Position numbers and translations under genes: made by a program
Notes under the pieces: model-generated
The model's database searches: none
Seen by the model: only the letters and a program-made list of their open reading frames with translations
Told to the model about the DNA's origin: nothing
DNA from: Plectrocnemia conspersa
Lineage: Eukaryota > Arthropoda > Insecta > Trichoptera > Polycentropodidae
DNA: 64,000 nucleotides
Direction: 5' to 3'
Assembly: GCA_009617715.1 (NCBI GenBank)
Contig: VTFK01000027.1
Location: 868,001 to 932,000 of the forward strand
Part shown: in pieces, positions 1 to 14,110 of the stretch
How positions within the stretch are numbered: the stretch's first letter is position 1
Layout of the letters: each line of letters opens with the position of its first letter

Positions 1-3000
1 TTAATAGTTTATACATAAACAATTAAAATTAACTATGTAATTCAACACATTTGTTTGACAAATAACTTGTTGGTAAATATAATAAAAAAGCAAATGGATT
101 AACTAAGATTAAAGTCACATATGTAATTAAATTAGGTAATAAAAAATGCTTGATAAAGCCGCTAGTTGTTTTAGTTAAACTTGCAGAACTAATTTGGCAG
201 CGGAACCTACGCAGGGAAAATTATGCATATGTCGTGCGAAAAGCTAAGAAAGCTCACAATTATATTTTTTTCATTAGCCGTGACATTTAAAACGGTAAAA
301 TTTAATTATTTGTGTGAACTACGTAAAGAAAAAAACAATAAAGATAAGTGTTCGTCTTTTTTCATAGTTATAATTAGATGAGAAATACTAATAGTTAATA
401 TTTAAAGCTTAGGTGTTAAATTTAATAGTATTACTGTTTATAATTAGTAAAACCCTAAAAAACTTATTCAGAGAAAAACACCTCATTTTTTAATTTAAAT
501 CGCTAATTTTGATCTTTAATGATAAAAATTGTAATTTGCCAATAAATCTGCATATGAAAACATTTTTCACTAAAATACATATTTTGCACAAAGATTATAT
601 TGTGCTTTTGTAATACATATATTGATTTTATAAGCTTTGTATTTAAAATTGTAATAAAAGGATTTGCTTATGGAAACCTTGCACCTTTGGCTCCTATTGT
701 CGCTAGACCTTTTCATTCCTGATTTTTATTTGAATGGATATTGAAAGCTAAAGGCGTATACATTTAAAGTATAATATTTATAAGGAACCAATTTTATATG
801 TAATTTTTCATCAATAACTATTAACGATTGGTTAAATGCAGAGCTTATATCATTACCAAAATATTTTTTTTTAATGATATAATAATAGAATAATAGCATT
901 TATTAAAAATGAAATAGAATATAAATATACGGAACCACAGTTCAGCAAACAATCAACAATGACACCCAACTTCCTGACGTATCACCGAGTTAATTACAAC
1001 TTTTTTTTGTGTCAACGTCACTCAACAAAACAAATTAGACCCACGGGCTCAGCGCACAGAGTCAAAAGTCTTGAATATTTTTAATCAACCCAATACTTCT
1101 CGCATTCCGCTTGTTTTTCCATTTTATTTCCTTTCAAGGGTCTAAATCACGCCTCTTTTGGAAGGGTATCTAGCGCACTATACAGTACGGTCGATAATAT
1201 TACAACGCGCCGGGACTTTCGACACTAAAACTTACCGGTCCCGGCTTTTATTTCCGAGGTCCGATTTTTCTCAAAATTGATTCGACCCATTGGACAAATG
1301 ATAAATCTCGAAACACAGCAAAGAGAGCGCGTGCCGAGATTAAAGCTCCGAAGGCTTCTGGGGTCGTTTAACCCAACCGTGGAGAGGTCACCAAAAAACG
1401 ATCGATTTTTGGCCGCGGAACAAGGCATAAAAATTCCCGACTGAAACGAATTTGGTTATTGTTTTTTTACGTCTCATTATTTACGCATTCATGGTTCTAA
1501 AATATGATTTTATATGTATCATTTAACTTAAACCTAATATATGTATATCAGTTAATAAATGGATAATCCAAATATAAATACGAATATCTCATATAATTAT
1601 TATCACACAGATCAATTTGTATTGATTGAAATAAATATAGTATTTAAAAATACTTTTTTATTCAAACTGTAGTTCAATATTTGCGAAGTATATCCGATAC
1701 TTACGCGCTCATAATAACGTGCTAGTGGCTCGTAAAAAGCAAACGATAATAACCATATATTAAATATAATAATAACTTTAAAAACGCTCACCCTTAAATC
1801 CATGCGTGACTAATTCTCTTAAAATTTATATATTGCGTCATACGTGCGAATATCAGCATCCCATTTTCTTACAGTCATAAAATGTAACTGTAATTTTTAA
1901 TACAATACAATAAAGAACTAGAGGTGGCGTAAAAACCAGAAAATACATATATGGATATGATTGAAGATGTATAGACCCAAAATACCTTATATAATAGTAC
2001 CTACAAAGATATACAATTAGACGGGATATAACCTAAATATTTTGTATATTCCTGCGTATTTTCTATGGCATTATTTATCTCTAAATATAAGATTTAATCT
2101 AAATTATTTGACTATGTAACAATATATATATTAAGAAATAGCTTACAGCGTATTTGTAATTGATTTAAAAAATAAAATATAAAACATAGTCTCGAAGCTT
2201 AACCTAATAAAAATTAAATTATGTACTATAACCATAAAAGTTTAATCAAAAATAAATGATCTTACAATGCGGTTGCGTTATTTCAGATAAATAAGAAGGG
2301 TTCTTCAAAGTCCTCTGGGCAACAAAATGGCAAACTAAATACTAAATGTATGATTTTTCATAACCAAAACTCAATAATCAGAATTTTAAGAATGTGACTT
2401 ATGATTTTAGTTGGTCACTCTAAAATATTGGCCTTAGAAAATTATAACAATTAAATTTAACAAAAAGCTTTTACATTTCATTTTAAAAAATACCATATTT
2501 TTTTTGTGGTAAAACACAGAAGTCCACCATTTACAAAACAGAGATAGAACTATTTAAAATAAGTATTTGCTCTTAAAATAAATACTTTAATATATAATAT
2601 ATATAATTACTAAGTATTGGTATAGCAAAAGGAACATTGTGAAAGTCGTAGAAAAAGTAGGAGCAAACAAAGCTTATTTATGAAAATAAGCTGCTTAATT
2701 TATTATAAATTATACAAAAATATGAACAGCTACTGTTCAGATGAATTTAAACCATGTATACACTACCGCTGATGTAATGATGGAACCATTTTAAATAACA
2801 GCTGATACATACTTAGATATTTTTATGACTTCCAGGAGCAGTTAATTGACTAAAAAGATAATGTAGAATATTAGAATGAAATGTAAAAAAATAGTATAAC
2901 CTCGAATGTATTGTCTTGATGAACCATCAATGGAAAAAGCTTTACGTTTTATTAAATGACTCACAGATTAAAAACCTCATCATAACTACGGGATTTTAGC

Positions 3001-3105
3001 ACAACTTTATGATATATTATAGCTGAACTTTTTTAATGCTTGGATAGGATAATTAAAGACTTATGAAAATAATATATATAGTATTCCATAGGACAGGATA
3101 TAGAG
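1..3105. other. AT-rich intronic/flanking DNA
   Basis: Mostly A/T runs with no frame that looks coded. The exception is the GC-balanced patch at 950-1440 (separate entry). It probably belongs to the large unc-13 intron downstream of the C2A exons. Confidence 0.6.
950..1440. promoter_or_regulatory. GC-balanced patch, with a minus-strand donor-like site
   Basis: Composition rises sharply here compared with both sides. On the minus strand a 67-codon frame (ATG at 1428) runs into CCGGGACCG|gtaagt, a near-ideal splice donor with the exon edge at 1236. The peptide resembles nothing I know. The frame would leave in phase 1, which does not fit the phase-0 junction of the C2A exons. It could be a conserved noncoding element or a leader exon of another transcript. 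Function is unproven. Confidence 0.3.
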
Positions 3106-3152
3106 AGTGATAGGCCTTATACATAAAATGTTTATGTATAAGACCTATCACT
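3106..3152. repeat. near-perfect 22-bp palindrome with 3-nt centre
   Basis: The left arm 3106-3127 (begins agtgataggcc) and right arm 3131-3152 (ends acctatcact) are reverse complements with one mismatch, separated by atg. The loop is too short for a microRNA precursor. The arrangement fits a template-switch inversion or a cruciform-forming sequence. Confidence 0.9.
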
Positions 3153-3568
3153 ATTTTCCACGTGTAATAAAGCATTTTTGAAACATTTAGAAAAATTTAG
3201 GTTTTTCATTGAAATACAACATCACCATGAGAAATCTTGTACAGGCTAATTCACGAGATATACGGTGTAAATCAGAAAGGATAAAAATATCCGTCGCCTT
3301 GATAAAATATAACCCGTACATTTGGGTTTATATTGTTGCACAATATATTAAATTAAATAACCACAATCATTATCTTAACAAAAATAAACACTCTGACCCA
3401 AGTACAGGACAGGGATAAGTAATAATAATTATTATCTGTGTTATTTTTTTAAGCGCATTGTGCCACAGCACACCTAATTTCCTATATATGGTACACTCAA
3501 CCAAACAGAAAACTCTATCTTAGTTTCTTTAACGGTTTTTAACCTCCAAATTATATTAATTCTGTACA

Positions 3569-4122
3569 GCATATTAAATTAAATAACAACAATAAACTCC
3601 CAGATGCAAAAGAATTTATTTCTTAATTATCTAAAGATGCTGCAAAAGAATTTATTTCTTAATTATCCAAAATTATTAAAGATGAAAAATATTCCTCTAG
3701 CCAAATGTTAAATGTAGATGTGACAGGTTTATTTTGGAAAACTCTTTAACAATGAAAAATATGAATAAAGCCTTGACGCATCTTGACAAATTTTTTAATA
3801 TTATTGAAGATTGTGATCCCAATGGAGAACACATATCTCAAGTGCGTAGGGCGATCAATAAAGACATAGCATGTTATAAAATACTATATGAAGAAAAGTA
3901 AAAGAATAGTGGAAAACAGTTAACTCTTGATAACTTTTCAAAGGAAACACCCGCAAACCCTACTTAAACATGCCTCTTAAACATCTTATATTTATTTGAT
4001 AAATAAATATTTTAAAATACACACAATTTAAAATTATTTTTACTTCCCTCTACTTTCGTACATTCAACATTCGCACACATTTTCAGGAACCAATTATGTG
4101 CGAAAGTCGAGGGCCGCCTGTA
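3569..4122 (+). mobile_element. Tigger/pogo-type DNA transposon fossil (internally deleted)
   Basis: On the plus strand, translated pieces match Tigger-type transposase: DAAKEFIS, an in-frame stop, then LSKIIKDEKYSSSQ and NVDVTGLFWKTL around 3711-3745. The usual NVDETGLFW has Glu after the catalytic Asp; here it is Val. A jump follows to a C-terminal piece (NKALTHLDKFF, then VRRAINKDIACYKILYEEK) ending at 3899. The part between, some hundreds of residues in intact family members, is gone. The right end (4095-4120) reads cgaaagtcgagggccgcctg followed by TA, which fits a pogo-type inverted terminus and TA target site. The left end is not sharp; a duplicated segment at 3603-3674 blurs it. The copy is inactive. 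Confidence 0.85.
3603..3675 (+). repeat. tandem duplication inside the Tigger fossil
   Basis: The segment gcaaaagaatttatttctt followed by aattatc occurs twice, about 37 bases apart. It duplicates codons of the transposase fragment and so arose after the element had lost function. Confidence 0.85.
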
Positions 4123-7100
4123 TAGACTTACATGTAAACATAATTAAATTGACCTTAAGCAAGATAAATTTAAATGCTCTAAATAAAATATCCGAAGAGT
4201 TATTATATTTCATATATTGTAAAAGTAGTTGTTAAGCTTACTAATATAACGTTTCTATGTTAATTTCACTTCATAATTAATAATTAATACTATATATCTA
4301 TCTTGTTGTATATACAACCATGCAATAGTAATAAATTATGGTTTATATAGTATTTATTTACTAAATAAATCAATAGTCACAATACTAAATTACAAGTAAA
4401 CCTACCACTACGTTTTCAATAACAAAAATCAATTAATTTGTGCATATGTGATAAATATAGTATATTAGTTACCTTAAGATTTTTATGATGCTACTAACAA
4501 AATTAGATATGTATTAACAAATCATAATTTCAAAGGTTACATTTGTAACAAATATAAAGTCTCACCCTACTTTTGAGGAACATAAGTATTTGCAAAATGT
4601 ATATTGTATATTACAAATAAAAAAAATACATATACCATTCTGCAAATTTTTCATCATTTCTCATTTCCAAGTGTGGTGACACATATCTATATATGTTCTC
4701 ATGGGAAATAATAAAAGTGTAGCTTTTACGTCAGATTTCTATGGCACACTCAAGCAATGGAATTATTAACGTGAAACTTATAGACATGTATACATATAGC
4801 TATTATAGATAAGCTAAACGCATTCGTAGAAAAATCGTCATAGTAATATATTTTTATGTGAAGCGATACAGTTTAAAAGCGGTTATTACAAATTTACGAT
4901 CGAATCCATAAATAGAGCGTCGGGGTTATTTATCTCTGCATAGTCTGTGGGTCAAACGAGAATCAATGCTACGGTCGGGCACCGTCGCACTCGGTGTTTG
5001 CAAAGCAACATATCCTATAACTCAATTATAATATTAGTTACCCAGTAAATACAACCACGATGGGGTAATTAATGCAGCGAAGCATTATTAAATCAAAACC
5101 ACATATTATTACATTGTCATATAAATATTATTACTACAACAAAGAGTTTTTTAATTACAAAATGATTTGAACTATACGACTAATTATTTTAGACCGATAG
5201 TTCAACCCACATACAATCGCCCACAAATTATCCTAATAAACATACATCATCTACGCCTGTGATGAAACGATACTTTGTAAAGTTACGTGGGCAAACCGTT
5301 GTAGGTATAATTAAACCCAAACAAAACAACCACCCACTCGCCCCTTACATAACAAAGCTCAGAGATTCGTTTAGTATTTTGTTTAACCCTTTATGTTGGA
5401 TTTACAGTGAGACCACATTTCAATCGAATTGTTGCATGATTTTAAAATAAATCATATTTTTATGGGGTTTTATATATAAGGAGTTAAATATTTTATGGCT
5501 ATCATGTAGCAGGTCGACGGCCGTAGCAACCCTCTGGCTCCCGTCGGCCCACTTTCCCGCTTTAGCTGCTATTTCTTCCCTTTAGAAATATAAATATATA
5601 TATATACATACATATACTAATATATACAAATGCATATACATGTGAAATATTTATTAAAAAGCAACTGCCTTATTGTGTTACTATGCAGCTTAATTGAATT
5701 CGCGCATTAATTGTATACTTATCATTTTGCTTGACGAATCATTTAAAATCAAATTTTAAGCCCTGTATGATTTTTTAATTTACAAAAATTAATTTAAAAA
5801 ATAGCTACAAAATAATCACAGTCGTGTAAAAATACATTATTTAAATGAGTTTTTCACCAACATATATCTGGATTTAGTTTTCTATTTTTTATGTCTATAC
5901 TAATAACTTTGCTTAGTCAAATGTAATTACAATATATAATAACAAAATATATATTAAAAATGATACATATTTTAATTTTCAGTTTCATAGTTTCATAATT
6001 AAAATAACTAAAGTCAAACTATATGTATTAAAAAAAATTCAAAGCAAAACTTTAATAAATTTTTATAAATCGAAAACCCAGATATAATTAACTTATTGCT
6101 ACAATTATTCAAAAGCTAACTTGTGTAACTTATATTGTAAAGCTAAATGATAATCTCATTACATTAAAAGCATATTTATTCAAAATGCCTTTACTTTTTG
6201 ACTTTCCTTAAAGTAAATAAGCATATAATGATACAATAGACTACAATACAAATCAAGCAAATATTGATAATATATTACAAAAAAAACAATCAGTATTAAA
6301 ATTATACAAAAGATTAACGCTATTCGGCAATATCTGTAATATACCTGTATAACACATACATAAAAGCTTTTCTCGAGGACATTACAAAGTTTAATTTAAT
6401 ATACAAAAAGCGTGGAATATATACATATTTCAATATTGGAATAATAAATATATCAAATGAAAAACACGTTACAGTTAATATTATTTTTCAGGCTTTGCGT
6501 AATAATATACAATATTTTTTAATGGATTCAATTTCATATTTTATTTACATTGTAGAAACAATATATTTATATTTCAATAGCGATAAAGTAGAGTTGTATT
6601 GCGTCTAATAAATTTTATATAAATATTTATTAGCAAGTATTATTAAAAATACATACAGGCATGCTCTTCTAACAAATTTTATTATCTACAATCAGACAAA
6701 ACTCGGCCCAAGTGACTGTTTCGTGATTGCATCGGATAAGCTTTATTATGCGAACAACATTTCGACACGAATTTAAATGGCTATTACGTGCCGTTTACCC
6801 TCAATACGTACACGTTGTCTTCCAAACATTATCTTGTGTAGAAATCTGAGCTTTTTTCACACAAACAAACTGCCCAAAAATCTCAATGAGACACGAGGCA
6901 ATTTAGCCTTATGTACTTATACAAAAGACCCACACACTCGACAGGAAAATAAGCTTGTAACATTATAGCATTGAAGGTTAGCGAAATGTCAGTTACACTT
7001 CATCCCACATTGTGTATGTAAATATAAAGCTTAGCTCATAATAGAGATCACTCTTTTCAGGCTACGTTTTAAATTTCGAAAACACACAATAGTTCAGCAT

Positions 7101-7221
7101 TTGAAATACATGCATCATCGTTTATAATTAGATAATAATTTTAACGAAAATGTTTAACAATAAATAATAATATTTAAAATAAAAACTATTATTTAATGCC
7201 ATTTTAATCTATTATCTTGAT
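4123..7221. other. AT-rich stretch with two small GC-balanced patches
   Basis: No exon or RNA gene seen. Two short islands stand out: 4895-5005 (gtcggggttatt, ggtcgggcaccgtcgcac) and 5500-5580 (caggtcgacggccgtagc, ctcccgtcggcccac). They are not coding in any frame and could be conserved noncoding elements. Confidence 0.4.
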
Positions 7222-7830
7222 CAGAGTTGGATTTATCTATAAACTAACTAGAGCCTCAAAATCCAGGGGTCTCCAAAAAAAGTATATGATTACAATTTTG
7301 ATCTATTTTAGTAGCAACTTTGATTTATTTTTAATGGCTCACATTAATCAGTATGGAAATTTCTGGTCAGAAAAATTTTCTTAATAGTCAAAAACAGTAT
7401 GTAAAGAAATTATTAAACTAATGGCAAAGAAAGCTAATGACATAATTGTGGTTTACATGAAAAAGGCTAAATATTCCACCTTTTCAGTAGATCCTACTTT
7501 TGACATTTCACATACTAATCAGTCGTCTTTAATATAATAAAATAGCTAAAATAGTTACAAGATTACTTAGGGAAATACGTGATTAATTTAGTGTTTAACT
7601 AACTATTACACTACTGAGCTTCACATTTACTTAAGAAAATGCCAAAGGCAGTCTTACGACAATGCAACCAATATGGCAGAAAGATACAATAGTATGTAGC
7701 AAAAAAATTTGGAAGATTAATTTAATTCGTTAGACATTATATATTTGATAGGCCGTTCAGCTGTTAATGTAAAAATCATTTCACATGTCTAAAATCTCAA
7801 ATTGAAAGTTAATCATTTTTTGTCAGACAC
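7222..7830 (+). mobile_element. hAT transposon fossil (TTF/zaphod-like)
   Basis: The left end cagagttggatttat resembles termini of the hAT families that carry a TTF-type zinc finger. Plus-strand translation gives MAKKANDIIVVYMKKAKY, then FSVDPTFDISHTNQ (7484-7522), the region of the first catalytic Asp. Further on comes QSYDNATNMAERYN (7648-7690), the second catalytic Asp region. Stops and frameshifts lie between these pieces. The C-terminal dimerisation region was not found on this strand nearby. The right border is uncertain. Inactive. Confidence 0.8.
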
Positions 7831-9039
7831 CAAGTAAAAGGTCTTCTTAGCTGCACAGTTAACGCTAAAGTCATTTAAACGGCAATTTTAAACTTAAAAA
7901 AAGGAAACAATGACGCGATTTGACATAAGACCTACTAACAATAACAAAATACGTAACTTTCAATTGCAACAATTGTACTAATAGATACAATATCTCCCGG
8001 ATACTATCCGCCATTAACCGCTCGATAAGCACCATAAAAAATAACCCTTTTGTGTATAATGGATGCAGCAGACAATGCGTATACCAGCTTAAAAACCGCC
8101 ACTGTAATCTACCCCTTTGCATCAACGATTAAGAAAGTTCGCCTTGTAGTTATACTTCAAACGGTCGAATGTGCAAGCAATCCAATTTCTCAAATCAAGA
8201 GTATAAAAGATCTGACAGCAATTCAAGACGTCTTAGCTTATAAACCAATTTTATTATTAAATAACTACAATAAATACGCAATATTTCACACCGCAATTTT
8301 AAAACAATATCTCAAGAAAGTGATTCGAATAGTCGTCGTTTCAGACACCGTTGCAGATATAAATTTAAAAAAGTGGCATGAAAAAAAACAACGACAGCAA
8401 AATACAACCGCGAGTGAGAGGGGGAGAAAAGGCTTATGCAAAAAAATATATCAGTTAAGAAAACACGTATGAGGGATAAAGAAACGCCGAAAAGGAATAA
8501 CAAATGTGCTCTGCGGCACGAGGAAAGGCAAAAAAGAATCATCTCGTGATATAATAGCCGGGAAAACTCAATAAGAAATCCTTTCCTTTTTTTTGTAATA
8601 ATATACATACGAGCCAGAGCTTAATTTCTGACCTTGAATAAACACACACATACAGAAACTTTAGATTAGCCTTGCGTGTAATATATTATAAGGAAGCGGT
8701 TTTGGTAAGATTAATGTAAATTATTATATATACATACATGATCCTTTAGTATAACATCTCCACAATGAAATGTAATTTATTCAATAATTTGAATGTAAAA
8801 TAATTTATTTTTTATATTAGAAAAAGCTATATGGGTCAGTCCATAAATTCACACATATTTATGGCATGCTTATGATAATAATGACATGTTTTGTAGAATA
8901 GTGCATGTCATAGATTAGATATACTATACAACCAGTGGTGAACAATCAATAAGCTTAAAAAAATTCATTGTACATTTATTTACTTATAATTATATGTATT
9001 ATACATAATTATATAAAATATTATCTTTTAACTTTACAA

Positions 9040-9420
9040 TTTATTTTGGCAAGGTGTGAATATATTCAATAGTTATAATTGTTCATTACTTTTTTGGAGA
9101 TATTTTTTTCTAAATTAGGATTTAGCATGAGAAACTTTGAACCATTCATTAAACTATATAAAACTTTTCTCATCAAATGAATTGTTTTAAAATGACTTTT
9201 CTCTTTAAGTATAGCATTTCTTTTAACATTAATCATGGTTTTAAATGTATTTAACCCTTTTTCAGCCTCACGAAATTAAAAGCAATAACATTCAAAGTTA
9301 TTTTAGCTTGCAAAATACCATTTAGAAACTTTTTAAATTTTATATCTCTGCCATCAACAACATCTAGAAAGTCGTTTACTAAAACGTTGTATTTTATGAT
9401 TTTTTCAAAGTTGTATAAGT
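9040..9420 (-). mobile_element. hAT transposase C-terminal fragment
   Basis: The minus-strand translation around 9272-9050 reads REAEKGLNTFKTMINVKRN, then HLMRKVLYSLMNGSKFL. This follows the hAT dimerisation pattern (SExERGFSxMNxIxTxxRN...LMxIxxNG). An adjoining open stretch (VLVNDFLDVVDGRDIKFKKF) lies just upstream in another frame. Only the end of the gene is visible. The strand is opposite to the hAT fossil at 7222-7830, so it is a separate insertion or an inverted piece. Confidence 0.5.
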
Positions 9421-9495
9421 TAATTTTTATTTTAAGTACATGATGCTACACAAAAAATAAATTTAATAATAATTGTCAAACAATAACGCATTTTT

Positions 9496-9539
9496 GTTTA
9501 GAATATGAAAATACTAATATATGTTTAGAATATGAAAAT
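9496..9539. repeat. 27-bp direct duplication
   Basis: The word gtttagaatatgaaaat occurs at 9496 and again at 9523. A simple local tandem duplication in AT-rich DNA. Confidence 0.8.
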
Positions 9540-12500
9540 GCAATGTACATATACCTAAAATTAATTATTCAATTTTTGCTAAAACTCCATAACATTATCT
9601 AAAACCTATACAAATATTTTTCCATAATATTATATATAATTTGAACCAGTGGTATTACGATCAAATTTATTAATAAACGCATTTTACAAGCGATTTATTA
9701 TTTTTTAATATATTTCATACAACAAAGTTGCACTTTTTTTGCTATAAAGATAATTATTATGTATAGATACATGTTTATAAAATCTGGCATTAGTTTGTAA
9801 TAAGCTTCAAAAAAACCGTGGGGTTTCTAGTTATGTTTTTTATTTCTCTAAAAATAATAATTATTATTTCCATGGTTTTCTGGAAAAGTCTTAAAATATT
9901 TTGATAATTTAAAATATATTTGTAATAAATTGTATGTGATCAAAAAAATATAGAAAATAATTGTATTTATTCTCATAAATAATATTTAATGAACAGAAAA
10001 CTGGATGATTGTTAAAAAGAACTAACTTCAATCGCATGATGGTTTGTTATAATGAACACGAATAATAACCAAAGGACAGGAACAGGTTGACCTACTAGAT
10101 TGATTACAAAGCGCCGTGTTACTAAGGAATTGCATGCATTGAAAAGAAAACAAACAATCTCTTTGATATATTTAAAAACGAGATTAAGGTTAATCGACAA
10201 GCAAATTTTTTTGAGTAGCTATGTAGACAGCCCACATACATTTTTGCAATCTGTCAATTCCCACGCGATATAATTTTTATTTATTTGATTATTAAGGTAG
10301 AATATGGATTACCAAAGCAAAGATAGCGTCGATTAGAGAAGTTAAAAAATGTAAACAATTATATTCCTTTCAAATACTTTCGACATTCAAGAAAGCTTCA
10401 AATAAATCATGCATATATTCAGACATCTGGCACGGACCAACCTTTTTTATGCAGCAATACAAAAAATTAGCTGTTAATAAACATTTAAAAAATCAAAGGT
10501 AAATGAAAATTGAATGAGAATTTAAAGAAAAAAATAATTAAATTATACGAAAAACATTACTTTGCAAAAACGCAAATAGTACATGTTTTGAGCAAAACTA
10601 TTTTATTAATTTTTTATTTAAACATTATGTTTAAAAAGATTTTTTAACAAAATATTTATATTTAATTATTGCATTATAATATTTTTTTTATGATACAGTT
10701 TTTTAAAGTAGAAAAATTCTAATTTACAGAATTGCCATAAAAATGGCTACCAAAAAATTAAATAATTTTCAGTGCGATAAAATGTTCATTTTTTGCTTTT
10801 ATTGCTAAAAAAAGTTTACTAAAGTATAGTTTTATTTTATAGTATGTATAATATACACAAAACCAGTACAAATAATTAAATTTACTATAACAAAAAATAT
10901 GTATGTCTTATAAAAATAAACTGTTTTAAATGTTAAATAAATAAAATACCAATTAAAAATATCTGATTGGCATATAGTTTGTATAGATTTTTATTTTAAA
11001 CGATATAAGTATTTTTTTAATATTACGTGTGATGCGTAGTTATTTATATATTATACATATGTATATTATATGCAACCATAGAATTATTACACAATGAACC
11101 GTGTTTTTTTTTATTCTTATGATAAATGCAATAAATTATTTGGTTATAGTTAATTTCATTAAAATATTTAACATATAAATCTGTAAATTGAATTTCAGAG
11201 ATAAAAAAATAATATAAATTCAATTCTCATCAAACGTGCAAACTTAACCGCAAAAAAAATAAAAATTTACCATAACAAAAAGAGACAGTAATGCTAGCGC
11301 AAAAATATGTTTATCAATGGATTTGTTACATCACTGCAATAAAAAAATACTTAAATTATGAAAATAGTATATCTGAACAATAGTGCAGCAATTTTTATTA
11401 TCGCGTACATTTCTAATCAGCGTACAAATTTTTAATCTTAAATTTGTTGCAAAAACCAGTCTTAAAAGTTCCAACAGTCAGGTGTGCTTTGGCGATTGAT
11501 AAGTGGCGAAGTTGCTGCCCGATAAAATCAACGAATTTTATATACCTTATTCTCTATACTTTAATCCTTTCAACTATCATTTATTTCGGTTTATTTAACT
11601 TTTTCTAGACAAAAAAATTAAAGTCAATGTGAAAATGTGCTAGCGGAATATTTTATATCAAAAAGATATGATGATGAAAAAAATACCGAAAGGTTATATC
11701 TTTGACATTAAATTATATTTCAAATCATTCAAATCAAAAAACACATTTAAAATTGTTTTTTCCACTTCATCAAGAAAACGATATTTTAAGAGCACCTAAT
11801 AGAAAGATATATGTATTTTTATAATCACATACTATATATTAAATATACTTTATTTATCAAAATTTCTCGGAAGTTCTCGAAAAAAATGAAAAGTGAAAAT
11901 GAGAATTTTAATTTTTTGAGAAAAAAAAACAGAATGCTGAGTTGTGACAGGTGATAAAAATTACCTACCGCGAGATCTCAGTAAAAAATGTATATTTTTA
12001 TATTCTAAGAAAATAAATTTATATTGATAACATTATCAGTGTACGAACTATTCGCAAATTGTAGTAAAGAAAAGTAAAATTATGAACATTCTGTTGATTT
12101 TTTTATCAGAATAGAGCCACATATATAAATAGGTGTCATCAAGCTATAGATAGTCAATCAGCAACTTTTTTTAACAGTACACATACAAATAATTACAATA
12201 AATAATAAATTTTACAAACAAAATTAACTCTTATTTATAATAATTTAAACTTACTAAAGCATATTTAAACTATACATGCAGGTAATATATATTTTAGAAT
12301 TAAACTTGAATAGCAATAACTATTAATTTTATAAATATATTAAATAAATATGGCTCAGATCATGTAATGAAATGCAATGCCTTAATTGATTAAGCAAATA
12401 AAAACCTACACACAGTTACCATCGGATTAAATATTAACCTTTACAACGTATCCAATTTGAAACTACAAAATTATTTTTATTACTAAAATAAAAATCGAAT

Positions 12501-13194
12501 TGCATCCTCATCTGTATGTTAAAAATAAAATGTATTAAGGGCGTTGAAAGCGTGAGCACCTTTAGATTTTTACACGTAATTTAACGTTAAAGTAGTATTA
12601 AGGTATTAACATGTGTTATTGCTGTTTCACAAAGCACTAAAATAAATAGGATTACGTTGTAAAAATAGGAAGCGTGGTAGGCTCGTACCACGAGCGGTTT
12701 GCAAGCCCATATCGATTTTACGGTGACTCTGGTGTATCCGGAACTGCACACTACTCGCCCGGTATGATTGCATCCTCCGACAGGGATAAAAAATATTTTT
12801 AATTATAATAAATAAAAAAATATATAAATAAATAAGTGCAGTGCTCAGATACTCAATAGAAACAGGCTTCAAAAGTATAAATTCCTATGTAAATAATTCG
12901 TCTATTTAGAGTATTTTTTAATCTTATTATTTGTGACATATACAGTATTACAAGAACTACTTAAAAAGGATAAACACAAGGGAAATAACAACATAGAGCA
13001 ATGTAAAAGAGTGCAACTTGGTATTGTGTATACAATGAAATATTTAAATACGGAATGTAAAATTATATTATTTAATTATAAACTTAAACTGTATTATTTG
13101 TTAATATATGTATATCATAATTAGCTGGAATTGCCGAATGATTAGAAATTGTATCATTTTGATTAATTAAAATCGATAAAAAAATATTTTTAAA

Positions 13195-13340
13195 ACCCTG
13201 GAACACAACGTGATCGTTCACGCTACGCCGTAGAGCGCAGAGCCTACGGACGTATTACGTCAGATAGTAATGAATGGGGCACTACTACATATGTACAAAT
13301 TTTACGGTACAACCGTTCTACAACTGCACTACACGTCTAT
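13195..13340. promoter_or_regulatory. GC-balanced patch
   Basis: A short island containing the small palindrome ctacgccgtag and the CRE-like word attacgtcag. No open frame of interest. Candidate noncoding element; function unknown. Confidence 0.25.
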
Positions 13341-13849
13341 ATGTAATCGCATATCTGTTTTTTTTTGTAAAGCAATACAGACTGCATCTCAAATTGCTAG
13401 CGCCACTGTATATAATTGAAGCTTAATAGATATAAGCAATTTATGAAATAGGATTGAAAATTAATAATGTACGAAAATCGTAAATTATGCTTACAATGGG
13501 TTGTTCGTAAAGTGAATCTGTAGCTGTTATTATCTATTGTAGTATAATGGATAATAATAGTGGCAGGTTACTTTAGACGATAATAATAGTTGCAGCGTAG
13601 CTTAGGTTTGCTGAATCATAACAATATAATTAGAGCTACAAGCTAGGCTTGCAACAACTATACAATGCACTTATATACTGATATTTATTAAATCAGTAAT
13701 TGATATTAATAAAAGTATTTTTTAATGATTCATTACTATGTATAGTGTATTTTATTCTGATACAGATTTTTTTATAATTGCTGCATTATTCTTCAAAAAA
13801 GCCACAAAAAAACACATAATTAATCCGTGGTTAATGAAAAGAGATTTAA

Positions 13850-14110
13850 TTGAACGATAGGACAGGCGGAGTTAAATAATTTGGTTAGGCGCCGATCAAA
13901 GGGCGCGAGGGTTTTTTCACCAAAGGAGGGTCGAAAGTGCCCCGGGTAAAAAAATCTTACGCCCTTTTTCCTCAGCCATTTTACTTTATATGCGTTCATT
14001 TTCCGCCCCCACTTGTGTTGGAACACTTAATGATCCCGGAAGCGAAAATAAAATCGGCGAGAAACGGACATCTACTGTTGTCCGCAGTATATAAATTGAA
14101 TCTAACATTA
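13850..14110. promoter_or_regulatory. GC-balanced patch
   Basis: An island of nearly even composition (for example ggcgccgatcaaagggcgcg and ttccgcccccacttg). It has overlapping 62-68 codon frames on both strands that look like by-products of low stop density. Possible enhancer; no direct proof. Confidence 0.25.

Noticed and set aside
8050..8472. 140-codon plus-strand frame
   Set aside because: Longest frame in the window, but it has no recognisable domain and overlaps an antisense frame. It lies in a slightly less AT-rich patch, where stops are rarer by chance. No splice or promoter support.
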